In this document: piece after piece, positions 1 through 10,063 of the stretch
Layout: each line of letters opens with the position of its first letter
How positions within the stretch are numbered: position 1 is the stretch's first letter
DNA from: Aspidiotus rigidus
Lineage: Eukaryota > Arthropoda > Insecta > Hemiptera > Diaspididae
Reading direction: 5' to 3'
Length of the DNA stretch: 64,000 nt
NCBI GenBank assembly: GCA_035079385.1
Contig: JAVHKY010000025.1
Location: forward strand, 17,768,501 to 17,832,500
The notes under the pieces: generated by a model
What the model was told of the DNA's origin: nothing
Databases searched by the model: none
Seen by the model: only the letters and a program-made list of their open reading frames with translations
Program-made: the position numbers and the translations under genes

Positions 1-76
1 GGGAGGTGAATAAAGGAAAATGGTAAATGCGTCACACAGATGAGGATAGACGAGGAAACATGACGAAAAAATCTCC

Positions 77-152
77 TGGCCCGAGCGGGAATCGAACTCT
101 CGACCTCTCGTTTTGATGACGAGTGCGATAACCACTTCGCTACCGCAGGCCC
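77..152 (-). repeat. tRNA-like sequence (pseudo-tRNA or SINE head)
   Basis: Read on the minus strand, this contains a good internal A box (TAGCGAAGTGG) and a B box (AGTTCGATTCC). The acceptor ends GGCCTGC and TCGGGCC pair at six of seven positions with one G-U. A five-base-pair anticodon stem CTCGT/ACGAG encloses a seven-base loop CATCAAA. Position 33 of that loop is A rather than the near-invariant U, and the T stem is poorly paired. It therefore looks like a tRNA-derived sequence with a possibly intact RNA polymerase III promoter, not a working tRNA. Confidence 0.5.
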
Positions 153-351
153 TAAGACTAGATTGTCATATTTCGCCTTCAGTTGGAAGTTGCATATTGT
201 GAATGAGAGGGTCGGAAGACTACAATACATTAAGCTGTTGCAAATGCACACTAAAGCCTACAGGAAGGAGTCGCGAATGCCGTGGATGAGGGAGGTGAAT
301 AAAGGGAGGCATGGAACTTCCATCTGAAGGCGAAATATGACGATCTAATCT

Positions 352-427
352 TAAAGCGTGGTAGCGTAGTGGTTTTCGCACCTGTCATGAAAACGAGAGG
401 TCGCGAGTTCGACTCCCGCTCGGGCCA
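352..427 (+). repeat. tRNA-like sequence, inverted partner copy
   Basis: This is the second copy of the tRNA-like unit, on the plus strand. It keeps the A box region (TAGCGTAGTGG) and a B box (AGTTCGACTCC), and its 3' part GCTCGGGCCA matches the first copy exactly. The anticodon stem is weaker (CCTGT against ACGAG) and the loop CATGAAA again lacks U33. Probably a pseudogene or SINE-derived sequence. Confidence 0.45.
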
Positions 428-472
428 GAAGATTTTTTCGTCATATTATTTCCTCTTTTATCCTCATCTTTA

Positions 473-866
473 TGATCCTGTTACTGTTTGTTTTCCAACT
501 TCAACAGTGATCGAATTTCCGCGAATTCTAACATCTCGTTGGGGTCAGATTTTCACATAATTTGCCAGCTGTAGATTCTCTTCGGTGGGGGGGGGGGGAG
601 GGGGGAGTAAGTGTGGCAGAGCGAGAATTGTGCTGCTTTACTACTCGCAGACAAGGTTGCAAGCTATGGTTTTATGTACCGTTCGAGTACTAAGACAGCC
701 AACGATTTCAGACTGAAGATAATGCAATTATCTCGTTCACTATCTTCTTTTTTTTTATTTGTAGTGAGAATTTGTCATTTAGTGACCCTGTTACTGCTTG
801 TTTTCCAACTTCAATAGTGATCCAATATCCACACATCTTGCGAATTCTAGTGACCTGTTGGGGAGA
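473..866 (+). repeat. Pair of direct ~75-bp repeats with G-rich spacer
   Basis: The segment at 473-547 (with GTTTTCCAACTTCAA at 489-503) recurs in direct orientation at 782-866 with scattered differences. The spacer holds a G-rich homopolymer stretch at about 585-606. No coding potential is apparent. Confidence 0.5.
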
Positions 867-869
867 GAA

Positions 870-2990
870 GCTCTCCCGGTGGTCGCGATGGCTCTCATGG
901 TAATGATTGAAGTATGAGTACAGAAAGTGTAGGAGATACTTACGTCATTATATCTTCTTTATCTAGCTCTAAAGTTGATTCCAAAGTACGAGTACACTGC
1001 GGTATCACTTTTTGTGCTCTCTAGAAGTATGGCTGTACTGAGGTAGACCGAGGACGGAAAACCTGGAGGCTCACGAGTGTAAATATTTTTTCTGGTTCTC
1101 TTATCTCCGTGTATAAATCTAGCAATCATTAACGCTTACGTATATACGTATACGCAGGATTGTTGGTTCTTTAAATTAATAATAATGGACACATGAAAAA
1201 AGCAACGTTCTCGTATATCCCACATCAAGATGATCTATTAATCTTCTACTATCGTATATACCTTAACAAAGTCGTCTAACGCGACATTGGATGGTCCTTA
1301 ACGCCGTTAAATCATTTACATAAGCCTAATTTACACGCCACGTAATGATTTAAGATTTTTGAAAACACTCTCGTTTATAATGATTTCGAATCCTTATTAT
1401 CGTATTAAGAAGAAAATTGAATTTTCTCCATTCCCACGCATGTACTGTGAACCATCCCGTGTAATCCATTTCCTATGTATAAATTATCCGATGCTTTCGA
1501 GATTGCGATTAATCGTCGCACGACTAGTTTTCGAGTATGTGTAATATAAAATAATCGATACGACCAGTATCCACACTGTCCAAAAATATCGTTTTATCAT
1601 CGGTTCGAAGTAATGCTTACATTATACGATATTTTTCAAACCTCTCTAATTAACTATGATTGCGTTAATCTTTCGCGTATTCTTTAAAAAAAAAAAAAAA
1701 AAAAAACGGTCACTAAAATATAACGGATAATATACTTATATTAAAGAAGAAAAAAAAAACATTAAAAATACATCCCGAGTAAATGTGATAACGTTTTGTT
1801 TATTTAAGTGTATAACCATAAAAACCGGTCATACTGCAGCTATACGAGATAATAGGCGGGTATTTTATAACAATATAATTTATATTTGGAGGAAGCTTAG
1901 CCGAGATCTGTGCATGCTGTACGGTAAGGGAGACGAAAAAATAATATAGAAATAATTTTTCTCCGCGACGTTGTGGTCACTATTACCATTATGGGTCCTC
2001 AGGTGTTGATTACTTTACTTTTAATGCATTTTCCTCGCCCTCTCCCGATATGAATACGACTACGCTTTTTTCGTGAAGAAGGAAAAAAAAAAAGCTTCCA
2101 CGAAGATTATTACGATGGTTCGTCAAAATTTTTAGACGCACGTGTCTACTCTTATATAGCGCACTAAAAGCGACGCCGTCTGCCGGAATTCGGGAATTTC
2201 GAGAGAAGGTAAATCGTCGCTTGTGTAGCTCTTTACGCGAATAATATTTTTACAAAACTATTATACATATAGCGCCACGAGAGGGGGAGAGATGGAGAGG
2301 GGTTAAGTGGTTGATGGTATAACGGTACCACTTAACTAGATTGTACTTGGAGCGTATAGTAACACATTTTACAACACCCTTGGGGTTGGTGTACATTGAA
2401 CGTATGTACACACAGCATCACCGGTGTATGAAGTTTCCCTTCTTAATGGACACAAGACGGTACAGAAGTAGCGGCATCCCATCCCGCTCGCATATACGCA
2501 CTCTGTCATCTCGTCGCGTGAAATATTCTTTTTAAGAGACACAAATACCCCTGTAATTAACGAATGATGCTAGGGATTAAGAAGTTTCTTTTTTTTCCTA
2601 CCGGATGTTATTTAATATACAGTATTTAGTTAAGAGGAAGTGATGCATTGATGGAAAATGTGATTTAATTTACTCGCTCCGCTTGTTCGTGCGTGTATGA
2701 AAACGTATGCGCGGGAGATCAAGAAGATGGGTTACGTATACTCTATTAGCTGGATAGGAAAGTGAAATTTCGAAGTGTGTAGATTATTCTTACACTGATG
2801 AAGGGTTATCATTGACGAAAATCTTTCCGGTACGGTTTTAAATTTTGAAATAGGATTTACTGAAGATTTGAAAATCTAATAATACGTGAAGAGTGGAATC
2901 GGTGGAATTCCTGATTTATGTAAAATTTCTCGAAAAAGAACTTCCCCTCTTCTAACGCCGAAGTTCCATCGATAATTCTTCATAATTGGT
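870..2990. other. Intergenic DNA, no gene seen
   Basis: About 2.1 kb of A/T-rich sequence with frequent stops in all frames. It contains a poly-A run near 1686-1706 and short A-rich tracts. I see no recognisable coding, RNA or mobile-element signal. Confidence 0.5.
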
Positions 2991-3049
2991 TCGTGGCGAA
3001 TTCTTCTCATTTATCAATTCATCTTCCTAAGGAAGCTAAGAAGAGAGGA

Positions 3050-3335
3050 CTTATGGATATTATCAGAAATTTTCTGTCTCTGAAATTGAGGGGGGGGGGG
3101 GTCGGATGCTATCCCAACTATAATTCTAACAAGGCACCTGTTGAATCGGCGGGGGGGGGGTCGGAAAAAATATCCGTCGTCCAGCCTGCCGGCAAAGCTC
3201 GGAGCTCGAGATTTTTCCAAGTGCCCCTCCTATTATATATAGCTTGGGGGATGGTGCCTGTAACATCCCATTTCGATGACGTCATAGGTCAGCATTGTGA
3301 AGTCGCGATATCACGTGTCCCATAAAACAGATTCC
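3050..3335. repeat. Dispersed repeat family R (degenerate copy)
   Basis: Contains boxes that recur at several places in this window: a TTTTTCCAAG box next to CTCCTATTATATATAG, a GATGACGTCATAGG box, and a terminal box resembling CCATAAAACAGATTCCCTG. Two G homopolymers lie at about 3090-3099 and 3152-3161. Open frames through it arise from the repeat and are not supported as genes. Confidence 0.45.
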
Positions 3336-3526
3336 CTGCCCCCCTCGTTCCACTTCGTTGAAGAACCTGTGAGTTTTTGTAGAAAGAGGGAGGGTTTTTT
3401 CGGTAGTTGACATACTTTGTTTATCACTTTAGGTGTAGGCAATGCCCGAGGAGATTAATGTGAGAAATACAGAGACTAGGCAATGGAAGTAAATTTTCTG
3501 TAAATGGAATGGGTAAGAAAGTAGAG

Positions 3527-3545
3527 CAGGGGTGGGCAAACTTTT
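3527..3545 (+). repeat. hAT-like terminal motif, single end
   Basis: CAGGGGTGGGCAAAC matches the CAGGGGTG-type terminal inverted repeat ends common in hAT elements. I found no inverted partner nearby, so this is at most a solitary end of a truncated element. Confidence 0.3.
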
Positions 3546-3894
3546 CTTCACGCGATCACCCGGGTACTTGAAAAAATTGTCGCGATCGACCATCAGACAA
3601 ATGAGAAAAAATATAATTGGTAAGGTAAATTAATGAATGAGAAGTATGAAATTGAGATATTGATTGTAAAAGAAACCCCTGTTTGCTGTGGGCAATCCCG
3701 AGTAGCTAACGAAGTAGGCTGCAGGTTTTCGAAATGGAATTCTTAAGTTTGGAGTTTTCCAAACCCATAATTAATCGATTGTTGAATAAAAATCGATCAG
3801 TGAAATCATCCAAAATGGCGTCCCTCAGTAAGAGTTGTGGATAGTTCCTCCCTTCCTAATCGCCACAAACGATCTGACGAAGAGTGTCTTCTTT

Positions 3895-4335
3895 CCCCCC
3901 TCTTGTACGATTTCAGTATCTTTCTCGCTTCTATAAACCCCAAAGAACAGCTGGCCTTCTCCAACTTGCCCTCGATGAGATCTCCTCCTGGGCCTTGGGT
4001 GGTAGTTTTCATTTTTCTGTCAAAAAAAACTCTAATTATATTCCATAAAAGGCTTTTACGTCTTTCCTCTCTCATCCCTCCTCCTCCAGAGCTTCCAGGT
4101 CAGCCCGCAATCTCCTACCTAATTCCTTGGCCTTACCTTCGATTCCTACTACTCCTGAACCGTACACATCAAAGCCTTGAAAGCCAAATGCCAAAATTTT
4201 CTGAATGTCCTCGAATATCTATCCCACTCTTGCATTGGTTTCAGTCGCAAGCTCCTTCAGCTGCACAATTTTCAAATCCGCCCTCGAGTGGACTACTGGT
4301 CTTCAATCTACAAACAGACTAATAAAATCACTCCC
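3895..4335 (+). pseudogene. LINE-A copy a: non-LTR reverse transcriptase fragment
   Basis: Reading across frames on the plus strand recovers reverse transcriptase sequence: YDFSIFLAS at the position of the catalytic box (the canonical Y/FADD is degraded), then a stretch ending in KKTLIIIFHKR, then IKALKAKCQNFLNVL and a C-terminal block with RVDYWSSIY, which resembles the 'R..LDYGS.IY' motif of I/Jockey-type LINEs. Several frameshifts separate these blocks, so no intact protein is encoded. The same strand continues into RNase H remnants at 5.1-6.4 kb after a MITE insertion at 4411-4871. Family assignment is by motif only. Confidence 0.65.
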
Positions 4336-4410
4336 TTGCTGCTCTGTGCACCAGCCCTAATCTTAGCCTATGCGCGATTCCGTTCGTTATCTCCTACACT
4401 AGCAAGAAAG

Positions 4411-4871
4411 TACGTTGGGCCCACCGGGGAAAAACACGATTCGTTAGGTGCGGTTCATCGCGGACAAATATGAGCCTTCTCCCACTACATTGGGAACAGT
4501 AAGTATGGATTTTCTGTGACCAACTTACTTTCCAAGTCATTAACCATTGAAATATGTACGTTATTGAGGAAAATGATAAGGTGGCTGAAATTGAGATGAA
4601 GTTTTTGAGGTAACGTAGTTGAAAAAAATAACATAATTTCAAAAAAAAAATCATGCTCAATGTTCTACTCAGGGTCAGGTTCGAAATTTTCACAAGTCTT
4701 TCACCATTGAAATCATCAATTTTTCGAGTAGAAGGAGAGTACGCTCGAACTCACGAAAAAACGCGGGAACGGATCCGTATCTACCCTCCTCCAATTAGCC
4801 CGAGAAGAATCATTTTCTTTCGCGATGACTCGCGGCTAATGAACCGCGTTTTTCCCTGGTCGACCATTGTA
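4411..4871. mobile_element. TIR element (MITE) inserted in LINE-A copy a
   Basis: Imperfect terminal inverted repeats of about 50 bp face each other: the left end runs TACGTTGGGC then CACCGGGGAAAAACACG, and the right end read in reverse runs TACAATGG then CCAGGGAAAAACGCG, with further matching TTCATCGCG/GTCATCGCG blocks. Both ends abut TA, as expected for a Tc1/mariner-type TA target duplication. No transposase frame is present. It separates the reverse transcriptase and RNase H parts of a LINE, so it probably inserted into that LINE. Confidence 0.55.
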
Positions 4872-5074
4872 TTTGCGTAAACTCTTTTGCGTCCACGACT
4901 CAGTTTCCACAATTCTATATCTTTCTTCTCTCTCACAAATCTCAAAATCCACTATCTTATGCAGACAATTCTTCCCATCTTCTCATTCCCCTCTCCCTGG
5001 ACATCCACGATACCTCATATTTGGCTTCGACCTTGCTATTTCATTTATTTAAGACACATCGAAGCCAATCAATG

Positions 5075-6370
5075 GTAATGATTTTTCCTTCCACATCCTG
5101 CACTTCACAGATGGACCCAAATCAGATTCCAAAACTGGTTACGCAAAAATATTCGTCTTTAATCCCTATAGAAGAGGACCATACGAGGCTTCAAAACATT
5201 TCGACTGGACAGTTGAAGGGAAAGATAGCTAATCTGTGAGAGGGTTTAGGACCTTGAACGAAAGGCAGAGGAAGAAAATAACTGATTTATTTTATAAATA
5301 TCGAAAAATGTCAATTCTCAAGTTATATAGAGGAAGGTGACTCAAAAACTGAAGAAAATGTTAGTTGACCTTTTTCAAGAATTTGAAAACTTTTCTAGTC
5401 GAGGGAGGGAACTTGAGAAGATCTCGACTCAAAATGAAGTGCAGTGGTTGCAGCCTATTTTCGACTTGTTTTTGAATGTTGATGCTCAGTTTAAGGAAAT
5501 TTTGAGCTATTTTCCTGACGATTTTTGAGTTGAACGTACCTGTGAAGATTTAATCCGAAGCCATATTGCTCATCGAACACCGGGTCTTCTAAAACCCGTT
5601 CTTCAGACTAGTACTAGAAACTGAGTGTATGTGCGAAAGCCGCCGTACCTCTTTTCTATTGTAGACTCATCCTAACCTCCAATCTCTTTGCCTCAGTCTC
5701 TCATTCCATAATTTTACTCTTAAGAAGTTACTATTTCCCAATTCCTATTAACAAATAAATCCATTAATTCATTCTTACAGCCTGTTTTCACGCTTCCAAG
5801 CCCCTGATCTCACCTCTATATCACACAAATCCCTAATCTCAACAAATCCTCCCATATTGGATACATCTGGCCTATAATCCAAGAATATCTCGATCACACC
5901 GCTACTTATGCTGGTTTCCCAAACAGCATTCTAGTGGCCTGTCGAATTCCCCATGTAGCCTCTCAATTTATCACGGAACTAGTCATCCTTACTGACTCAT
6001 TTTCCTCACTTCTCTCACCATTAGATCGCTACGGCTTTGGTCCCTTTATTCAAAAAATAATTCACCCTCAGTCCTATCAACAGTGACGCAATGTTTGTAT
6101 GGACACCTGGATATGTTGATCTACCAGAACATGACGTCGTTCACAAAGGGACTAACGAAGCCACCGCCTCCAACAAAATTATAAATCTTCTACCAGCTTC
6201 AAACCATAATATTTACCTCTGTTTTCACATCATACAACAGAGGCATACATACTGGAAAAATCAACGAATTATTCATCCGTTCCTAGGTGAACTTCGAGCA
6301 GGAGTTTCATACGAGAAGAAGTCAAAAATAGGTCACACTGCATCACACATTCCCATCTTCCTTTAATTTA
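5075..6370 (+). pseudogene. LINE-A copy a: interrupted RNase H and C-terminal region
   Basis: Two parts of an RNase H domain can be read. At 5090-5160 a frame gives HFTDGPKSDSKTGYAKIF, the usual TDGS-like first aspartate motif. At 5935-6170 come ITELVILTDSFSSLL (the TDS aspartate block) and FVWTPGYVDLPEHDVVHKG, matching the 'W.PGHV...GNE.AD..AK' end of LINE RNase H. About 0.77 kb of unrelated sequence lies between them, including a 63-codon open frame at 5337-5528 of unknown origin. Stops and frameshifts show the copy is dead. Confidence 0.6.
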
Positions 6371-6479
6371 CACAAAATACTTGAATCCATACTCCATGAC
6401 AGGTCTCTAATGTTGGAATATATACAAACAACACGACAATCAAATACCTTCTTTAGAATTCCCTTCCTACCTTCAAATC

Positions 6480-6700
6480 GAAACCCATAATCCAAAATGC
6501 AGTTTTAATTCAGGGTAACATTTCATGAGAAATTCGCTTCCATACTCACCGCCGAACTGACAGCTATATTCACCTACCTCTTCCGTGATTCTCTCTCATC
6601 CTTACTTGCTACCCAAGACCCTCATTCTCCAATCTTAGTATCCAATAAATTCTAATTTTTGTACTCTCTTCAAGTTCTTCCTCATCCTCCATCTCTTTTC
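6480..6700 (+). pseudogene. LINE-A copy b: RNase H fragment left of the foldback
   Basis: A second RNase H remnant begins right after copy a: ILTAELTAIFTYLF, then a TDS-like block in a different frame, then LYSLQVLPHPPSLF, echoing the LLLTDSLSSLHSL block of LINE-A copy c at 41.9 kb. It stops at 6700 where the foldback element begins. A LINE C-terminal block reappears on the other side at about 8560. Confidence 0.5.
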
Positions 6701-8512
6701 TACACTGAGACCCAAACTTTCTTGGAAAACTAGGATGCAAACGATTTCTTGTAAAAATTCCACTAATGAATGTTAATCATTCTAATAATTATTTGAGCCA
6801 GTTCTATACAAATATTGGAATAGCTACAATACACTTCGGAATAAGGAATATTTTATTGAATACCTTCATTCATTACATTGGAATAGTTACCATACGTTCT
6901 GGAAGAGAAAATATTTTATCCAGTAATTATTCTCATTGCATTGGAATAGTTACTATACGTCTTGGAATAAAGAATATCCTATTCGAATTTCTTCTTATAA
7001 TGTATTGGACTAATTACTACACATTTTGGAATAGAAAATAATTTGTCGAGTATTTTTTCTTGATGTATTGGAATCATTACCGTACAGTCTTGAACAGAAC
7101 TCAAACAGAATGTAACAATCCCCAATATATATATATATATGTAAATGTGTAGAATTTGCACTGTTATGCTTATATTCTACTAAAGTAGTCATTCCAGTAA
7201 ATATTTGAGTGAGAACAGAGTATTTAGATGCTCTTCTAGCGGTATTGTAATGTTTCTGTCTTTTATTGTAATAATTACAGTCCTTTTTTGGAGACATTCC
7301 TGTCTTTTATTGTAATAATTACAGTCCTTTTTTGGAGACATTCCTGTCTTTTATTGTAATAATTACAGTCCTTTTTTGGAGACATTCCTGTCTTTTATTG
7401 TAATAATTACAGTCCTTTTTTGGAGACATTCCTGTCTTTTATTGTAATAATTACAGTCCTTTTCTGGAGACACTCCTGTTTTCTATTGTAATAATTACAG
7501 TCCTTTTTTGGAGACATTCCTGTCTTTTATTGTAATAATTACAGTCCTTTTTTGGAGACATTCCTGTCTTTTATTGTAATAATTACAGTCTTTTTCTGGA
7601 GACATTCCTGTCTTTTATTGTAATAATTACAGTCCTTTTCTGGAGACACTCCTGTTTTCTATTGTAATAATTACAGTCCTTTTTTGGAGACATTCCTGTC
7701 TTTTATTGTAATAATTACAGTCCTTTTTTGGAGACATTCCTGTCTTTTATTGTAATAATTACAGTCCTTTTTTGCAGACATTCCTGTTTTTTATTGTAAT
7801 AATTACAGTCTTTTTTTGGAGACATTACTTCATTTATAGGGAATGTCTCCAAAAAAAGACTGTAATTATTAGAATAAAAGACAGAAACATTACAATACCT
7901 CTAGAAGAGCATCTAAATACTCTGTTCTCACTCAAATATTTACTGGAATGACTACTTTAGTAGAATATAAGCATAACAGTGCAAATTCTACACATTCATA
8001 TATATAATGGGGATTGTTACATTCTGTTTGAGTTCTGTTCAAGACTGTACGGTAATGATTCCAATACATCAAGAAAAAATACTCGACAAATTATTTTCTA
8101 TTCCAAAATGTGTAGTAATTAGTCCAATACATTATAAGACGAAATCCGAATAGGATATTCTCTATTCCAAGACGTATAGTAACTATTCCAATGCAATGAG
8201 AATAATTACTGGATAAAATATTTTCTCTTTCAGAACGTATGGTAACTATTCCAATGAAACGTCGTGTATGTTTTTTTGAAAATAAAGGGTGAAGTTAGCC
8301 TAGTTTTTGCTTAAGAGTAATGAATGAAGGTATTCAATAAAATATTCCTTATTCCAAAGTGTATTGTAGCTATTCCAATATTTGTATAGAACTGGCTCAA
8401 ATAATTATCAGAATGATTAACATTCTTTAGTGGAATTTTTACCAGAAATCGTTTGCATCCTAGTTTTCCAAGAAAGTTTGGGTCTCATTCCAATATTTTT
8501 TCTCTCAGTGTA
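6701..8512. mobile_element. Foldback-like element with subrepeat arms
   Basis: Two long arms (about 6701-7257 and 7838-8512) are inverted copies of each other, and the outer ends are TACACTGAGA and TCTCAGTGTA. Each arm holds five subrepeats of 63-64 bp starting with (T/C)ATTGGA: at 6813, 6876, 6939, 7003 and 7066 on the left, and inverted at about 8061, 8124, 8188, 8251 and 8375 on the right. The centre holds thirteen 44-bp repeats. The right arm has about 61 extra bases near 8258-8318, and the left end lacks 20 bases present on the right. This resembles Drosophila Foldback elements, whose long arms contain subrepeats. No transposase frame and no clear target duplication were found; it interrupts a LINE. 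Confidence 0.8.
7258..7826 (+). repeat. 44-bp tandem repeat, about 13 copies
   Basis: The 44-bp unit combines TTGTAATAATTACAG and a GGAGACATTCCTGTC block. The first word begins at 7265 and recurs every 44 bp up to 7793, thirteen times, with a few point variants. A single inverted copy follows at about 7845-7890, on the other side of the foldback turning point near 7835. The repeats are contiguous with no spacers, so this is not a CRISPR. Confidence 0.9.
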
Positions 8513-8559
8513 TGGAAAGCGGGTGCACCTTACCACAAAAAGTCATTGCATTCACTTGC

Positions 8560-8860
8560 CATAACGGCTCCCAATAACCTCAAATTCTATTACCGCTCTC
8601 TCACCCTCTCCTCCGTAACCTCAAATAAGCTCCGATTTATGTACTTCCCGACAAGACAAAGTCATCCTAACCCGTATTAGAATTGGCCCTTTTCTGTCTT
8701 ACGCATCCTTCTTACTTTCTTCATGCCGGTACTACAATGCTGAAGGTCTGTCCGTTCAACACTTATTCTCTTTCTGAGGTCTGAAAATATCCGGTTTCTT
8801 CACCATAAAATTTCTCTCGAACAATCATGAAATCATTAGGGCGACAAACTAACTCCAAAC
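8560..8860 (+). pseudogene. LINE-A copy b: C-terminal block
   Basis: After the foldback, a frame at about 8659-8710 reads DKVILTRIRIGPFLSYASF, matching the 'VILTRLRIGHT...' block at the C terminus of I/Jockey-type LINE proteins; a CRYYNAEGLSVQHLF stretch that follows resembles the cysteine-containing 'C..C....L.V.HL' tail. Frames are broken by stops. The same block is found in LINE-A copy c at 42.37 kb. Confidence 0.6.
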
Positions 8861-10063
8861 CACCTATTTCTACTCCTAGATCTAGTTTATATTACTCCTT
8901 ATTGACCCCGTTTGCCCACTCTGAGCCCGTAACCTTGAGTGTAGTCACAAGGCTCGTTATAATTATTTTAATAAATGAAAAAGAAAATTTCAAAATATAG
9001 AAATATGAAGAAGATTATTTCGAGAAATATTACTGTCCTTTGAAAGATAATGAAGACACCTTCTAGCTTCTCTTCAGTTCGATATTTTGCTTATTTTCAA
9101 ATTTTTCTTAAATTACTTTGCCTACCATACGGTGTTTGTTCAAAAACAGAAAATTATTATTTTTCAACTCTGGTCTTGTCTTAATGTTAAGAAAAAAGTT
9201 ACGAGAACGGGGTTGTTTTCATATTCATAGCAGACTGGTCGTAGACCTCTATCAAAAATGGCGGAGAATTTATGCGTAACGAATATTTTCTAATACGTGT
9301 GGTATTATTAGTTATAAAAGTCTGAAAAATTTTACCAATTTCAATCTCACAAATTTAAAGTTGTGGTTTTCATTGGTTTTTGACGTCATACTATGGATAA
9401 AATTATTATACTCCGTTGCCGAGTCAAATTTTAATCGCGGGCTCAAAATGTGTGTTTATTGAGTATAATAGACCTTGTGCGTAATTTATTTTGGTCCAGA
9501 TTTTATTAAAAGGTTCTTAGGAAACTTTTTTCTTGACTGGTGCATGAATTCCCGACAGTTGTGGAAGCGTTTTATGATAGGGCTGCTAGAGTGTACTCAA
9601 ATGCGTACGAAAAAAACACCTTCTAACTCATCTTAATTAATTATTAAGTTACGCTTACCTCTGCGAAGACAAGAAAATATGACCCAAATTTCTAAAACCA
9701 TCATACATTTTCGTGCTAAAAATTTATTTAATTTTTTTAAAAAAATGTAAAAAGAAAAACAAGAAAATAAGAACAATTAAATATTAAAGCGTTCACTCAA
9801 AAATTTTTAAGACACAAAGACTAGCAATATCTACTACTATGTATAATATACACATACCACGAAGTCACGGCGTGTAATTTTGTTTTTTTTATGAAGAAAA
9901 CAAAACTTTTTAATATACACAGTATATCCACATTATTTTGCACGCTATAATAAAAAAAGAAAAATCGAAAACTTACCGCGTACATAAAACAAAAACATAA
10001 CGGCAATATTATCGCACACAACGAGGAAATAAATAAACAAAAAAAAAAAAAACAGCACAAAAT
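8861..10063. other. Intergenic DNA and probable 3' flank of mab-21
   Basis: A/T-rich sequence of about 1.2 kb. The part just below 10064 is the likely 3' untranslated region of the mab-21 gene on the minus strand. A possible minus-strand AATAAA signal lies near 9722, roughly 340 bp after the stop codon. No other feature recognised. Confidence 0.4.

Larger units (their letters stand above)
30..470. repeat. Inverted repeat carrying two tRNA-like units head to head
   Basis: The left arm (about 30-195) and right arm (about 311-470) are reverse complements with moderate divergence. Each arm holds a tRNA-like core plus conserved flanks: the stretch with TTCGCCTTCAG at 171-181 reappears inverted as CTGAAGGCGAA at 323-333, and the ATTTTTTCGTCAT stretch is shared beyond the other end. 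Because homology runs past the tRNA-like core on both sides, this is a duplicated and inverted unit or a SINE-like repeat, not two independent tRNA genes. Confidence 0.7.

Noticed and set aside
77..427. Functional tRNA genes
   Set aside because: Anticodon loops lack U33, T stem mispairs, and homology extends well beyond the mature tRNA boundaries.
2795..2825. CTGATGA followed by GAAA, a possible hammerhead
   Set aside because: No convincing stem II between the boxes and no stem I or cleavage site in the right place.
2993..3325. 110-codon open frame with glycine runs
   Set aside because: Glycine runs come from G homopolymers inside dispersed repeat R.
7258..7826. CRISPR-like regular repeats
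   Set aside because: Repeats are contiguous with no unique spacers, and the surroundings are eukaryotic.
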